Position numbers and translations under genes: made by a program
Origin: Microbacterium lushaniae
Lineage (GTDB): Bacteria > Actinomycetota > Actinomycetes > Actinomycetales > Microbacteriaceae
Direction: 5' to 3'
Assembly (NCBI RefSeq): GCF_008727775.1
Contig: NZ_CP044232.1
Coordinates: forward strand, 1-64,000
Length of the DNA: 64,000 nt
Shown: piece after piece, positions 27,666 through 37,105 of the stretch
Position numbering within the stretch: the first letter of the stretch is position 1
How the letters are laid out: each line of letters begins with the position of its first letter
Notes under the pieces: generated by a model
What the model was told of the DNA's origin: nothing
Seen by the model: only the letters and a program-made list of their open reading frames with translations
The model's database searches: none

Positions 27666-29343
27666 GGACGATCTCGGAGTGGATCGGCACCTCACCCGGT
27701 CCGATGGACTGACGCGACACCGTCGGCGTCGCCGCTGCGGGGCACGCGGGATCCTCCTCGGTGATGACGGTCAGCTGGATCTCGGGGCTCTGCAGCTCGC
27801 GGGTCGCCGCATCCAGGGGGTACCCGGCGTAATCCACGATGACGACGCGGCCGGTGGAGACCACCAGGTTCACCGTCGTGCCCAGCGGCACGGTGGCTCC
27901 TTCGGCCTGATCCGTCTCGAGCACCGTCCCGCCCGCAGCGCTCGGGTCGTTGCGCTGACGGATCGCGCCGACGGTCAGGCCGGCGTCGGTGATCGCCTGC
28001 CGCGCCGACTCCTCGGGAAGTCCGGTGAGCGTGGGGACCGTCGCCGTCTCCTCGCCGCGCGAGACATAGACCCTGACCTCGTCCCTGCGGCCCACCGAGA
28101 TGCCGGCGGCCGGGTCGGTGCGGATGACGTTGCCCTCGGCGACCGTCGTGCTCGGTTCGTCCTCCCGGATCGGCACCAGGTCCTCGGCGAGCAGGAGCTC
28201 CTCGGCCCGCTCCCACGCGACGTCGGACACGTCGGGCACGATGCGCGCGTTGCCGGGCACCTCGGTGGCCGGCCGGATCGACATGGTCCAGATCAGCACC
28301 GAGACCAGGAGCACGGCCAGCAGGGCGATTCCCGCCCAGATCCACGCCACCGGAGGTCCGGACTGCGTGCGCCGCATCGTGGTGTCGGTGCTCAGCTGCC
28401 GCAGCGACCGCGCCGTCTCGGCCGCGTGCCGCGGATTGGGCCCGTACAGCTCGCTCGTCAGGGCGCCCAGCTGCTTCTTGCTGGGCTCCTTGCCGTGCAC
28501 GGTCGCATCCAGCGCGGCACGGAAGCTCGCCGCATCCGGGAACCGCTGGAACGGATCCTTCGCCAGTGCGCGCAGCACGATGGCGTCCATTGCGCGGGGC
28601 ACGGTGTCGGTGATCTCCGACGGCGGCACCGGCGCCTCGCTGACGTGCTGATACGCCACCGCCACCGGCGACTCGCCACGGAAGGGCGGGCGGCCGGTGA
28701 GCAGCTCGTAGAGCACCACGCCGGTGGAGTACAGGTCGGCGCGGGCATCGACGGGCTCGCCCTTGGCCTGCTCGGGCGAGAAGTACGACGCGGTGCCGAG
28801 GATCGTGGTGGTCTCGGCGACGGTGGATGACGAGTCCGACACGGCGCGGGCGATGCCGAAGTCCATCACCTTCACCTGGCCGGTGTCGGTGACCATGACA
28901 TTGCCGGGCTTGATGTCGCGGTGCACGACGCCGGCGCGGTGGGAGAACTCCAGCGCCTCCAGGATGCCGTCGACATAGCGGCGCGCGTCGTCGATGGGTA
29001 CGGGACCCTCGGAGATGACGTCCTTCAGCAGCTTGCCGTGGACGAGCTCCATGACGATGTAGGGCACCGGATGCTGCGCGCCGTCCGTGCCCACCTCGGA
29101 GTCCTCGCCCGCGTCGAAGACGCGCACGATCGCGGGGTGCGCCATGCGTGAGGCGGCCTGGGCCTCCAGCCGGAAGCGGGTGCGGAAGGCGGCATCCTCC
29201 GCCAGTTCGCGGCGGAGGATCTTGATCGCCACGGCCCGGCCGAGGGTGACGTCGTACCCGCGGTACACGCTGGCCATGCCGCCGCGGCCGATGAGCTCAT
29301 CGATGCGGTAGCGGCCGGACAGCACGCGCGTCTCGGTCGTCAC
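27643..29343 (-). CDS. pknB: Ser/Thr protein kinase PknB with PASTA domains
   Basis: A 566-residue transmembrane kinase that senses peptidoglycan fragments and regulates cell-wall synthesis and division. The kinase domain has the glycine loop GRGGMASVYRG, Lys41, catalytic HRDIKPGN (Asp143) and DFG (Asp161). A membrane segment (VAWIWAGIALLAVLLVSVLIWTM, ~349-371) is followed by three extracellular PASTA-like repeats. GTG at 29343 is preceded by GGGGAG. It is last in the fhaA-fhaB-pstP-rodA-pbpA-pknA-pknB operon, with 34 bp after pknA. Confidence 0.95.
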   Translation of the reverse strand: MTTETRVLSGRYRIDELIGRGGMASVYRGYDVTLGRAVAIKILRRELAEDAAFRTRFRLEAQAASRMAHPAIVRVFDAGEDSEVGTDGAQHPVPYIVMELVHGKLLKDVISEGPVPIDDARRYVDGILEALEFSHRAGVVHRDIKPGNVMVTDTGQVKVMDFGIARAVSDSSSTVAETTTILGTASYFSPEQAKGEPVDARADLYSTGVVLYELLTGRPPFRGESPVAVAYQHVSEAPVPPSEITDTVPRAMDAIVLRALAKDPFQRFPDAASFRAALDATVHGKEPSKKQLGALTSELYGPNPRHAAETARSLRQLSTDTTMRRTQSGPPVAWIWAGIALLAVLLVSVLIWTMSIRPATEVPGNARIVPDVSDVAWERAEELLLAEDLVPIREDEPSTTVAEGNVIRTDPAAGISVGRRDEVRVYVSRGEETATVPTLTGLPEESARQAITDAGLTVGAIRQRNDPSAAGGTVLETDQAEGATVPLGTTVNLVVSTGRVVIVDYAGYPLDAATRELQSPEIQLTVITEEDPACPAAATPTVSRQSIGPGEVPIHSEIVLTVCTGP

Positions 29344-29377
29344 GGTGCACTCCCCAGGTGGTGGAACAAAGGTCAGC

Positions 29378-31122
29378 TTATTCCTCGTCGGTCGTCGGCG
29401 ACGGGTCCGGGGTCGGCGCCGCGGCGATCGAGACCTGGGTTGTCGGCGAGGGCCCCGACTCGCGCTGGCCGCCCTGGCCGCTGCACAGCGCGACATAGCT
29501 GGCCGTGATGTTCCCGGTGGCGGGCACCTGGATGTCGGCGGACAGCTCACCGGCGCCGAAGCTGCGCTGGGTGGTGCCGTCGGCGGCGAAGATCGCGCCC
29601 GTGATGGTCACGGTGTAGCCGCTGAGGGTGCCGGTGCCGCTCGGGCACGTGAACCCGTCCCACGACACTGTCGCCGTGCCCCCGGAGGGAGCGGGGTTCG
29701 GGGTCACGGTGGGGCCGTTGCCGGGGCTCGGGATCTGCGTCTGCTCGACGAAGCACGTCACCGTCAGGGCCTGGCCCTCTTCGAGGTTGCCGCGCGCGGG
29801 ATCGGTGGATTCCACCGTGTCGACCTGCTCCGCGCTGGGCGCCGCGGAGCCGTCGGCGCGGGTGGCCCGCAGGCCCGCGTCGTTGGCCGTCTGCACCGCC
29901 GTATCGCAGTTCATGCCGATCAGCCCGAGTGACTCGAGGCTCACCGTCACGGTCGTGGGTTCGGGTGTCGGCGTGTCTCTCGGCGTCGGTGACCGGGGGG
30001 CGCTCGAGGTGGTCGATTCCTCCGGAGCCGGGTCGCCCTGGTTGACGAAGAACGCGATGAGCGTGCCGCCGAGCACGAGCACGAGCAGGGCGATGAGGGC
30101 GATGAGCGGCCATGTCCACGGGCTGCGCTTGCGCTTCTTCTCAGCCGCGTCCTCCTCCGGCGCCGGCGTGGTGGTCGCCAGGGTCGGTGAGGGAAGCAGG
30201 CGCGTGGCAGCGGCGGTGTCGCCGCCCGCGGTGAGCAGCTGGGTGACATCGTCGGCGGCGGCAGCCCCACCGACCGCCGGGACGGCGGCGATGGCGGCGG
30301 TGAGGTCGCCTCGGCGCAGCGCCGACGCGGCCCGGGAGACGGCGGCGGCCGACGCGGGGCGCTCCTCCGGCTTCTTGGCGATCATGGCCATGACCAGTCG
30401 CTGCACCGGCTCGGGGACGGTGGACGGAAGCGGCGGCGGCTGCTCGTTGATCTGCGCCATCGCGATGGCGACCTGCGATTCGCCGGTGAACGGGCGCTTG
30501 CCGGCGAGGCATTCGTACGCGACGATGCCGAGCGAGTAGGTGTCGGTCGCGGGTGACGCGGGATGCCCCGACGCCTGCTCCGGCGAGAGGTACTGCACCG
30601 TCCCCATCACCTGACCGGTCGCGGTGAGCGGGACCTGGTCGGCGATCCGCGCGATGCCGAAGTCGGTGATCTTGACCCGTCCGTCGGGCGTGATCAGCAG
30701 GTTGCCCGGCTTGATGTCACGGTGGACGAGACCGGCAGCGTGGGCTGCCTGCAGGGCAGCGGCCGTCTGCGCGACGATGTCGAGCGTCTTGTCGGTGGAA
30801 AGCGTGCCCTCGCGCTCGAGGATCGTCGAGAGCGCCTCGCCCGGGACGAGCTCCATCACGAGGAACGCGCTGCCGTTCTCCTCGCCGTAGTCGAAGACGC
30901 TCGCGATGCCCTCGTGGTTGACGAGCGCGGCGTGACGGGCCTCGGCGCGGAAGCGCTCCAGGAAGCCCGGATCGCCCATGTACTCGTCCTTGAGGATCTT
31001 GATCGCGACCGTCCGTCCGATGACGTGATCGGTCGCCTCCCAGACCTCGCCCATCCCCCGATCGCGACTCGCGACTCGAGTTCGTAGCGTCCGCCGAAGG
31101 TCACACCCTGTGTCGGTCTCAT
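29378..31122 (-). pseudogene. pknA: Ser/Thr protein kinase PknA, broken by one base near its start
   Basis: The ATG at 31122, overlapping pbpA's stop (ATGA), reads [20 protein letters not shown] then IGG, and shifts out of frame in the run of five G (plus-strand C at 31055-31059). One extra G restores [14 protein letters not shown], the glycine-rich loop, and an otherwise intact 581-residue kinase: Lys in [18 protein letters not shown], a membrane segment ([23 protein letters not shown]) and a Pro/Thr-rich extracellular region with a PASTA-like domain. Because pknA is expected to be important in this group, a sequencing error is a likely explanation. If real, translation would stop early or restart downstream of the ATP loop. 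Confidence 0.88.
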
Positions 31123-32573
31123 CTACCCAGCACCGCCTCCATGACCTTCTTCGCGATGGGAGCGGCGATGGTGTCTCCGCTCCCCGACTGTCCTTGTCCT
31201 CCGCCGGCTTCGACCACAACCGCCACGGCGACCTGTGGGTCATCCGCCGGCGCGAAGCCGGTGAACCAGAGCGTGTAAGGGCGGTCGCCGTTCTCCGCGG
31301 TGCCCGTCTTACCGGCCACCTGCACCCCGTCTATTCTTGCACCGGAGGCCGCACCCTCACGGACATTGGCGACCATCATGCCCGCCAGCTCGTCGGCGAG
31401 CTGCTCCTCCAGCGCACGGCCGTACTCCGTGCTGTCGAAGGTCTCCTGGACGGTCAGGTCCGGTCCGATCACGGCGTCCACCATCCGCGGATTCATCACG
31501 ATCCCACCGTTGGCCACCCCCGCCGACACCATCGCCATCTGCAGCGGCGTGGCGATGACCCGGCCCTGACCGAAGCCCGACAGCGCGGTCTGCGCGTCAT
31601 CCAGTCCGCTGGGGTAGGACGAGGGCGTCGAGGTGAGCGGAAGCTCGAAGGCGCGGTTGAAACCGTACTTCTCCGCCTCCTCGCGGATCGCGTCGTCACC
31701 CAGGCGCACGGCGAGCTCGGCCATCGGGATGTTGCAGCTCAGTCGCAGGGCGTCGGCGATCGTGACCTCTTCGCCGGGGCCGCACGTGCCGCCGCCGGCG
31801 TTGCGCACGGTGCGGGATGACTGCGGCAGCTGGTACAGCGCCGGGTTGGGCAGCGTCGAATCGGGCGTGTACTCCCCCGACGCCAGCGCGGCCGAGACCA
31901 CGACCAGCTTGAACGTCGAACCCGGCGGGTTGAGGTCGCCCGCGATCGCGCGGTTGGCGAGCGGATCGGCGGGGTCGTCCAGGAGCGCCTCGTACGCCGC
32001 CTCCACGGCTTCGGTGTCGTGGGAGGCGAGCGTATTCGTGTCGTAGCTGGGGCTCGTGGCCATCGCCAGCACGCGTCCGGTGTCGGGCTCGATGGCGATG
32101 ACCGCTCCCTGCAGGCCGGCGAGGGCGTCGAAGGCGGCGCGCTGGACGACCGGATCCAGGGAGGTCTCCACGTTCGACCCGCGCGGCGGCTGACCGGTCA
32201 CGATCCGATCGAGGCGCGAGAGGAACTGCGAATCGGCGGTGCCGCTGAGCGCCTGCGTCATCGCCTGCTCGAGCCCGGTGGCCGAACCCAGCACCGGGTT
32301 GATGTAGCCGGTGACGGGGGCCCACATGTCGGCATCGACATACACGCGCTGCCAGCTGTAGACATCGTCGGAGGGCACCGAGGATGCGATGGCGGTGCCG
32401 CCGGCGATGATCGATCCGCGCTGGACCTCGTAGGAGTCGTACAGGGCGCGCGTGTTGGCCGGGTTGCGGGCCAGATCGTCGGCCTGCACGACCTGGATGA
32501 CGCTCGTCGACCCGAACAGGGCCAGGAACATCACCAGCATGAGGATGCTGAGGCGGCGGAGCTCTTTCGTCAT
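31119..32573 (-). CDS. pbpA: Penicillin-binding protein 2 / PbpA (transpeptidase)
   Basis: A 484-residue class B transpeptidase that cross-links peptidoglycan. It has an N-terminal membrane anchor ([20 protein letters not shown]), a dimerisation domain, and the transpeptidase motifs: STFK (PPGSTFKLV), the SCN motif ([10 protein letters not shown]) and KTGT ([11 protein letters not shown]). The ATG at 32573 overlaps the rodA stop (ATGA); the frame continues upstream only inside rodA. It works with the neighbouring SEDS protein. Confidence 0.95.
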   Translation of the reverse strand: MTKELRRLSILMLVMFLALFGSTSVIQVVQADDLARNPANTRALYDSYEVQRGSIIAGGTAIASSVPSDDVYSWQRVYVDADMWAPVTGYINPVLGSATGLEQAMTQALSGTADSQFLSRLDRIVTGQPPRGSNVETSLDPVVQRAAFDALAGLQGAVIAIEPDTGRVLAMATSPSYDTNTLASHDTEAVEAAYEALLDDPADPLANRAIAGDLNPPGSTFKLVVVSAALASGEYTPDSTLPNPALYQLPQSSRTVRNAGGGTCGPGEEVTIADALRLSCNIPMAELAVRLGDDAIREEAEKYGFNRAFELPLTSTPSSYPSGLDDAQTALSGFGQGRVIATPLQMAMVSAGVANGGIVMNPRMVDAVIGPDLTVQETFDSTEYGRALEEQLADELAGMMVANVREGAASGARIDGVQVAGKTGTAENGDRPYTLWFTGFAPADDPQVAVAVVVEAGGGQGQSGSGDTIAAPIAKKVMEAVLGR

Positions 32574-33982
32574 CCGATCACCACCCGGGGACGGCTGCGC
32601 ACAGCGTCGGAGATGCGCAGCAGGAGGGCGACGATGAGCCAGTTGGAGATGAGCGAGGACCCTCCCGCGGTCAGGAACGGGGTGGTCAGGCCGGTCAGCG
32701 GGATGAGCCGCGTGACCCCGCCGACCATGATGAACACCTGCAGGGCGATCGTGAACGACAGCCCCGTGGCCAGCAGCTTGCCGAAGTCGTCCTGGCCGGC
32801 GAGGCCGATCCGCACGCCGCGGCTGGCGAACACCATGTACAGGCACAGGATCGCGAAGACCCCCACCAGCCCCAGCTCCTCGCCGAGGCTCGGCAGGATG
32901 TAGTCGCTCTGCGACAGCGGCGTCAGGTACGGCCGCCCCTGGCCCAGTCCCGTGCCGATGAGGCCGCCCTGCGCGAGACCGAAGATGCCCTGCACGAGCT
33001 GGTAGCTGCTGCCGTTGATGAGGTCGGGGTTGAACGCATCCAGCCAGTTCGAGAAGCGCGCGCCGACGTAGGGCAGGACGCGGGACGCGAGGAACGCGCC
33101 GCCGCCGGCGAGGACGACGCCGATGAGCACCCAGCTCGTCTTGCCGGTGGCCACGTACAGCATCGCCACGAACATGCCGAACAGGAGCAGCCCTGTTCCC
33201 AGGTCTCGCTGCAGCACGATGATGCCGAGCGAGACGAGCCAGATCACCAGCAGGGGACCGAGTTCGCGCGCGCGGGGCCACGTCATCCACAGGAAGCGCG
33301 TGCCCACCGAGGTGAGGCTCTCGCGCGTGCGGACGAGGTAGCCGGCGAAGAAGATCGCCAGCGCGATCTTCGCCAGCTCGCCCGGCTGGAACTGGAACAG
33401 CCCACCCACCGAGACCCACACGTCGGCGTTCTGGTTGGTGCCCAGCCCAGGGACGAACGGCAGCAGGAGCAGCAGGACACCGGCCAGGCCGAACAGGTAC
33501 GTGTAGCGGAACAGCACGCGGTAGTTGCGCAGCAGCAGGACCAGGGCCAGCGCGCCGCCGATCGCGAGCGCCGACCAGGCGAGCTGCCGCGTGGACGAGG
33601 CATCCCACCCTAGGTGGTCGCGGGCGATGTCGATGCGGTAGATCTCCGCGATGCCCAGGCCCGTCAGCAGCGTCGCGATCGGGAGCACGAACGGGTCGGC
33701 GTCGCGCGCGCGCAGGCGCAGGACGACGTGGAGGGCGAGCGCGAGGGCGACGGGGAGTCCGCCGTAGAGGGCGACATCGGTTCCCGGTGTGCGGCCGGTG
33801 CCCAGGTCGACCAGGGTCACGGCGGCGAGGTTGAGCACGAGGGCGAACAGCAGCAGCGCCAGCTCGCGGTTGCGCTGGGTCTGCGGCACGCGCAGGCGGC
33901 GCAGCGCCCGCACGACCGCGGTGTCGGTGCTCACGCCGTCGGCCGGAGCGGACGGGCGGGCGAGAGGCGTTCCGGTCGCCAT
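32570..33982 (-). CDS. rodA: SEDS-family glycosyltransferase RodA/FtsW
   Basis: A 470-residue polytopic membrane protein of the SEDS family, which polymerises lipid II with a partner PBP. Signature stretches are WVSVGGLFQFQPGELAKIALAIF, VLQRDLGTGLLLFGMF, and near the C-terminus GLTTPFLTAGGSS, with about ten or more membrane segments. The start at 33982 overlaps the pstP stop by one base (TGATG). RodA is preferred over FtsW because of the pstP-rodA-pbpA order; sequence alone does not settle this. Confidence 0.93.
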   Translation of the reverse strand: MATGTPLARPSAPADGVSTDTAVVRALRRLRVPQTQRNRELALLLFALVLNLAAVTLVDLGTGRTPGTDVALYGGLPVALALALHVVLRLRARDADPFVLPIATLLTGLGIAEIYRIDIARDHLGWDASSTRQLAWSALAIGGALALVLLLRNYRVLFRYTYLFGLAGVLLLLLPFVPGLGTNQNADVWVSVGGLFQFQPGELAKIALAIFFAGYLVRTRESLTSVGTRFLWMTWPRARELGPLLVIWLVSLGIIVLQRDLGTGLLLFGMFVAMLYVATGKTSWVLIGVVLAGGGAFLASRVLPYVGARFSNWLDAFNPDLINGSSYQLVQGIFGLAQGGLIGTGLGQGRPYLTPLSQSDYILPSLGEELGLVGVFAILCLYMVFASRGVRIGLAGQDDFGKLLATGLSFTIALQVFIMVGGVTRLIPLTGLTTPFLTAGGSSLISNWLIVALLLRISDAVRSRPRVVIG

Positions 33983-35220
33983 CAGTTCTCCGCTCCCGCC
34001 ATGTCGCGAAGGCGATCCACGATGAGCTCGGCGTCGGAGAGCGAACGCGCCGAGATCGTGCGCTCGACGGTGGCGCGCTCGAAGTCGGGGAGGTCGGCCA
34101 GGGCGATCCCGGTGTCTTCGTGCGGGGTGGACAGCGGGATCGGGCCGATCGACTGCTGGACGCCGCGGTAGACGACCACGGTGTCGTCGTCGGCGCCGAT
34201 GTAGTAGCGGGTCTGCGTCCAGTTGTAGGCGACGGCCAGTGAGGCGGCGATGGCGGCGAGGACCAGGACGAATCCGACGATCCACCCGATCCGCCGGCGG
34301 CGGGCCCGTCGACGGTCCTCCTCGATGAGCTCCTCGAGGAACTCCGCATCCGGCTCGAAGTGGGTCGGCTCGTTGGCGGCCTGCCGGTTCGGGTGCAGCC
34401 AGCTGCTGCGCCCCGGACGGGCGGCGGGCACCTCGACGCCGATGGGATTCGACGCCGAGCCGACGATCGTGGGTGTGCCCAGGAACACCGGATGCTGCCC
34501 GCCGACGTCGACGATCACGATCGTGACGTTGTCGGGGGCGCCGCCGTCGAGGGCGTGCTTGAGCAGCAGATCGGCGGTGCGGCCGGGGGCGAGGCCCTGG
34601 CTCAGCGCCTTGGCCGTGTGCGCATCATCCAGGACGCCCGACAGTCCGTCGGAGCACAGCAGCCACCGATCGCCCGGCTGCGTGGGCATGATGAACGTGT
34701 CGACCTCGGGGTCGGGGTCCATGTCGCCGAGCACGCGCATGAGCACCGAGCGGCGCGGGTGGTAGCGCGCCTCCTCGGGGGTGATGCGGCCAGAGTCCAC
34801 GAGGCGCTGGACGAACGTGTGGTCGGTCGTGATCTGGGTGAGCGTGCCCTCGCGGTACAGGTAGATGCGCGAGTCGCCGATGTGCGCGATGACGGCGTAG
34901 TCGTCCACCATCACCAGCGCGCTGACGGTCGTTCCCATGCCGGCCAGCTCGGGGCGACGGCCGACGGTTTCGATCAGCTCGGTCGCGGTGTCGGCGATGG
35001 AGTCGCGCAGCGCCAGTTCGGCTTCGGCGGTCGAGGAGAACGGCTGGTCCAGGAGCGCCAGGCGCGCGATCGCCAGACTCGAGGCGACATCCCCGCCCGC
35101 ATGGCCGCCCATCCCGTCGGCCACGACGAAGAGGTTGGAGCCGGCGTACCCGGAGTCCTGGTTGTTGGAGCGCACCTTGCCGGTGTGCGAGATGGCGGCG
35201 CTCGAGCCCTGGAAGACCAT
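33982..35220 (-). CDS. pstP: PP2C-family protein phosphatase PstP
   Basis: A 412-residue Ser/Thr phosphatase that reverses PknA/PknB phosphorylation. The PP2C catalytic domain includes the metal-binding motifs FVVADGMGGHAGGD, AHIGDSRIYL, LCSDGLSGVL and GAPDNVTIVIVD. A basic stretch (RRARRRRIG) precedes a single membrane helix (WIVGFVLVLAAIAASLAVAY, ~313-332), and the C-terminal ~75 residues lie outside the cell. It starts 14 bp after fhaB. Confidence 0.95.
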   Translation of the reverse strand: MVFQGSSAAISHTGKVRSNNQDSGYAGSNLFVVADGMGGHAGGDVASSLAIARLALLDQPFSSTAEAELALRDSIADTATELIETVGRRPELAGMGTTVSALVMVDDYAVIAHIGDSRIYLYREGTLTQITTDHTFVQRLVDSGRITPEEARYHPRRSVLMRVLGDMDPDPEVDTFIMPTQPGDRWLLCSDGLSGVLDDAHTAKALSQGLAPGRTADLLLKHALDGGAPDNVTIVIVDVGGQHPVFLGTPTIVGSASNPIGVEVPAARPGRSSWLHPNRQAANEPTHFEPDAEFLEELIEEDRRRARRRRIGWIVGFVLVLAAIAASLAVAYNWTQTRYYIGADDDTVVVYRGVQQSIGPIPLSTPHEDTGIALADLPDFERATVERTISARSLSDAELIVDRLRDMAGAEN

Positions 35221-35234
35221 GGAGGATCCGGCGC

Positions 35235-35774
35235 TTACTTCCGCAGCTCGAAGGTCGTCGCGCCCACCTTGATGGGTGCGCCGATCTTGATCGGGACGGG
35301 AGCGGCCACGCGGGTGCCGTCATGGAAGGTGCCGTTGGTGGAATCCAGGTCCTGGATCATCCACTTGTCGCCCCACAGCACGAGGCGTGCGTGGTGGCTG
35401 GAGGTGTAGTCGTCGCGGATGACCAGCGCCGACTCGCTCGAGCGGCCGATCGTGAGCGGCTCGGTGCCCAGCGGTAGCTCGACACCGGCCTTCGGTCCGC
35501 TCGTGATGACGATGCGCGAGACGGTGCTGGTGGTCGCCGCACCCCCGGGCGCGGCATCCCTCGCCTTCGGCGCCGACGCCGGCCGGCCCACCGGCTCGGT
35601 GACGCCGGCGGGCCCCGCTGTGCCGGCCGGAGCCGCTGCCGCGGCGGGCTCGGGGAGCTTCCGCACCTTCACGCCGAACAGGTCGGCGCGCAGCGAATAG
35701 ACCACGGCGAAGACGAAGAACCACAGCAGCAGCAGGAATCCGATGCGCAGCAGCAGGAGGGTGAGTTCGCTCAC
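35235..35774 (-). CDS. fhaB: FHA-domain protein FhaB (FipA-like)
   Basis: A 179-residue protein with one N-terminal membrane helix (LTLLLLRIGFLLLLWFFVFAVVYSL, ~4-28), a Pro/Ala-rich linker and a C-terminal FHA domain that binds phosphothreonine: GRSSESALVIRDDYTSSHHARL and DLDSTNGTFHDG. In mycobacteria the equivalent protein is phosphorylated by PknA/PknB and affects cell division. GTG at 35774 overlaps the fhaA stop by 4 nt (GTGA). Confidence 0.93.
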   Translation of the reverse strand: MSELTLLLLRIGFLLLLWFFVFAVVYSLRADLFGVKVRKLPEPAAAAAPAGTAGPAGVTEPVGRPASAPKARDAAPGGAATTSTVSRIVITSGPKAGVELPLGTEPLTIGRSSESALVIRDDYTSSHHARLVLWGDKWMIQDLDSTNGTFHDGTRVAAPVPIKIGAPIKVGATTFELRK

Positions 35775-36511
35775 GCGGAGGGACCCCTCTCGGGCAGGCC
35801 GAACGCGCGCGTGGCGTCGGCGCCGGCGCTGTGCGGACGGGCGGGCGCGGCCTGCGGCACGACGCGGAAGACGATGTCGGTGCGCCCGATCGTGACGGTG
35901 GAATCGGGTGGCAGCGGTGCCTCGGAGACCTTCTGGCCGTTCAGCTGCGTGCCGTTGGTGGACTTCAGGTCGCGCACCATCGCGCGCTCGCCGTCCCACA
36001 GGATCTCCACGTGCCGGCGGCTGGTGCCAGCATCCGGAATCGTGATGTCGGCGTCGCTGCCGCGGCCGATCACGGTGCGTGCCTTCTCGAGCGGATGGCG
36101 CTTTCCGTCGATGTCGACGACCCCGCGCCAAGAGACGGTGCCGGCGGCGGTCTGCGAGTCCACCCGGAGCGTGCCGGTGGAGAGCGACTCGTCGCGCGTC
36201 AGGGTGATGCCGACCGGACCGGCGAAGGAATAGCCCTGCGTGCGGGCGTGGGCTTTCACCAGGGTGTCGAGCTCATCGCCGAGGGCGGCGCCGAGCTGCG
36301 CCATCCGCTCGTCGTCGGCGGGCGAGAGGCGCACGGTGAATGTGTTGGGCGCCAGGATGCGGTCGCGACTGACCACAGCGGCCTGCTTGTCGAGTTCGCT
36401 GCGCAGCGCCGACGCGATCTCCACGGGCTGGATGCCGCTGCGGAAGGTCTTCGCGAAGGCGCTGTTGACAGCGCGTTCGAGACCCTTCTCGAAACTGTCG
36501 AGTAGTCCCAC
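35771..36511 (-). CDS. fhaA: FHA-domain protein FhaA (DUF3662)
   Basis: A 246-residue cytosolic protein. The N-terminal DUF3662-like domain (MGLLDSFEKGLERAVNSAF to about residue 120) is separated from a C-terminal FHA domain (GRGSDADITIPDAGTSRRHVE, DLKSTNGTQLNG) by a short linker. FhaA binds phosphorylated cell-wall proteins, including MviN in mycobacteria. GTG at 36511 follows AAGGAG. It is the first gene of the kinase operon, so the promoter should lie in the 426-bp gap upstream. Confidence 0.93.
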   Translation of the reverse strand: MGLLDSFEKGLERAVNSAFAKTFRSGIQPVEIASALRSELDKQAAVVSRDRILAPNTFTVRLSPADDERMAQLGAALGDELDTLVKAHARTQGYSFAGPVGITLTRDESLSTGTLRVDSQTAAGTVSWRGVVDIDGKRHPLEKARTVIGRGSDADITIPDAGTSRRHVEILWDGERAMVRDLKSTNGTQLNGQKVSEAPLPPDSTVTIGRTDIVFRVVPQAAPARPHSAGADATRAFGLPERGPSA

Positions 36512-36616
36512 GAGACTCCTTCAGGCAGGCAGACCGGTGGGTACATCGTAGTCAGGACGACTGGGGAGGCCATGGACGCCGCCCCCCGAGGCCCCCGCCG
36601 CATCCGCTGCGCCGTT

Positions 36617-36686
36617 CAGAACTCAGGAGATTCCGGGGGTTCGGGGGCTGTGGCGGCCGGATGCGGCCGGATCTCCTGAGTTCTGC
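36617..36686. repeat. Palindromic repeat unit 1 (CAGAACTCAGGAGAT)
   Basis: Left arm CAGAACTCAGGAGATTCC at 36617-36634 and right arm GGATCTCCTGAGTTCTG at 36670-36686 are inverted, with a GC-rich loop of about 35 bp. It is the first of two tandem units; the second starts 161 bp on and both share the upstream sequence CCGCATCCGCTGCGCCGTT. Confidence 0.8.
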
Positions 36687-36777
36687 GCGGTGGCCGGGGG
36701 AGGGGCTGCGGGGGCGCGCGCCGGGATGGCGTCGGGTCGCCGCTCCTCAGCTCGTCCGCCGCATCCGCTGCGCCGTT

Positions 36778-36847
36778 CAGAACTCAGGAGAATCCGACGT
36801 TTTCCGGGGTGTCGGGGCGGGGCGGCGGCGGAATCTCCTGAGTTCTG
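36778..36847. repeat. Palindromic repeat unit 2
   Basis: Left arm CAGAACTCAGGAGAATCCG at 36778-36796 and right arm CGGAATCTCCTGAGTTCTG at 36829-36847 are inverted, with a loop of about 32 bp. It is the second tandem copy; a single arm of the same sequence occurs at 20768-20786. Confidence 0.8.
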
Positions 36848-36937
36848 CGCGGTGGTGCGGCGGGAGCGCTTTGCGGTGGCAGCCGTCGGCCGTGATATCC
36901 TCGGGAAGTTGAGTGCGCGGGATCCGTTCCGCGCCTC

Positions 36938-37021
36938 GCGCGAGTGGCGGAATAGGCAGACGCGCTGGCTTCAGGTGCCAGTGCCCGAAAGGGCGTGGGG
37001 GTTCAACTCCCCCCTCGCGCA
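36938..37021 (+). tRNA. tRNA-Leu (anticodon CAG)
   Basis: An 84-nt class II tRNA: acceptor GCGCGAG pairs with CTCGCGC, discriminator A at 37021. The anticodon stem CTGGC/GCCAG encloses TTCAGGT with anticodon CAG. A long variable arm (GTGCCCGAAAGGGCGT) precedes the T arm GGGGGTTCAACTCCCCC. No CCA is encoded. Two strong hairpins follow. Confidence 0.97.
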
Positions 37022-37026
37022 CAGCA

Positions 37027-37053
37027 GGGCCCGGTATGCGAAATACCGGGCCC
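37027..37053 (+). terminator. Terminator-like hairpin after tRNA-Leu
   Basis: GGGCCCGGTAT (37027-37037) pairs perfectly with ATACCGGGCCC (37043-37053) around a 5-nt loop, starting 6 bp after the tRNA. Only a short T stretch follows (TTATG). The position makes it a likely terminator of the tRNA transcript. Confidence 0.75.
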
Positions 37054-37070
37054 TTATGCGTGGAAAGAGG

Positions 37071-37105
37071 AGAACCTGGCGGAGCAAGATGCTCCGCCAG
37101 GTTCT
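37071..37105 (+). terminator. Second strong hairpin downstream of tRNA-Leu
   Basis: AGAACCTGGCGGAGC (37071-37085) pairs over 15 bp with GCTCCGCCAGGTTCT (37091-37105), loop AAGAT, followed by TT. This is a backup terminator or a separate structured element. Confidence 0.7.

Larger units (their letters stand above)
36512..36937. other. Intergenic region with repeats, upstream of fhaA
   Basis: About 426 bp between fhaA and tRNA-Leu with no credible gene. It holds two copies of an inverted-repeat unit (36617-36847) and must contain the promoters of the fhaA operon (minus) and of tRNA-Leu (plus). No confident -35/-10 pair was identified. Confidence 0.6.

Noticed and set aside
31119..34349. A single very long minus-strand frame covering rodA and pbpA
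   Set aside because: Its first ~590 codons are an Arg/Pro-rich shadow of rodA in another frame. The real pbpA begins at 32573.
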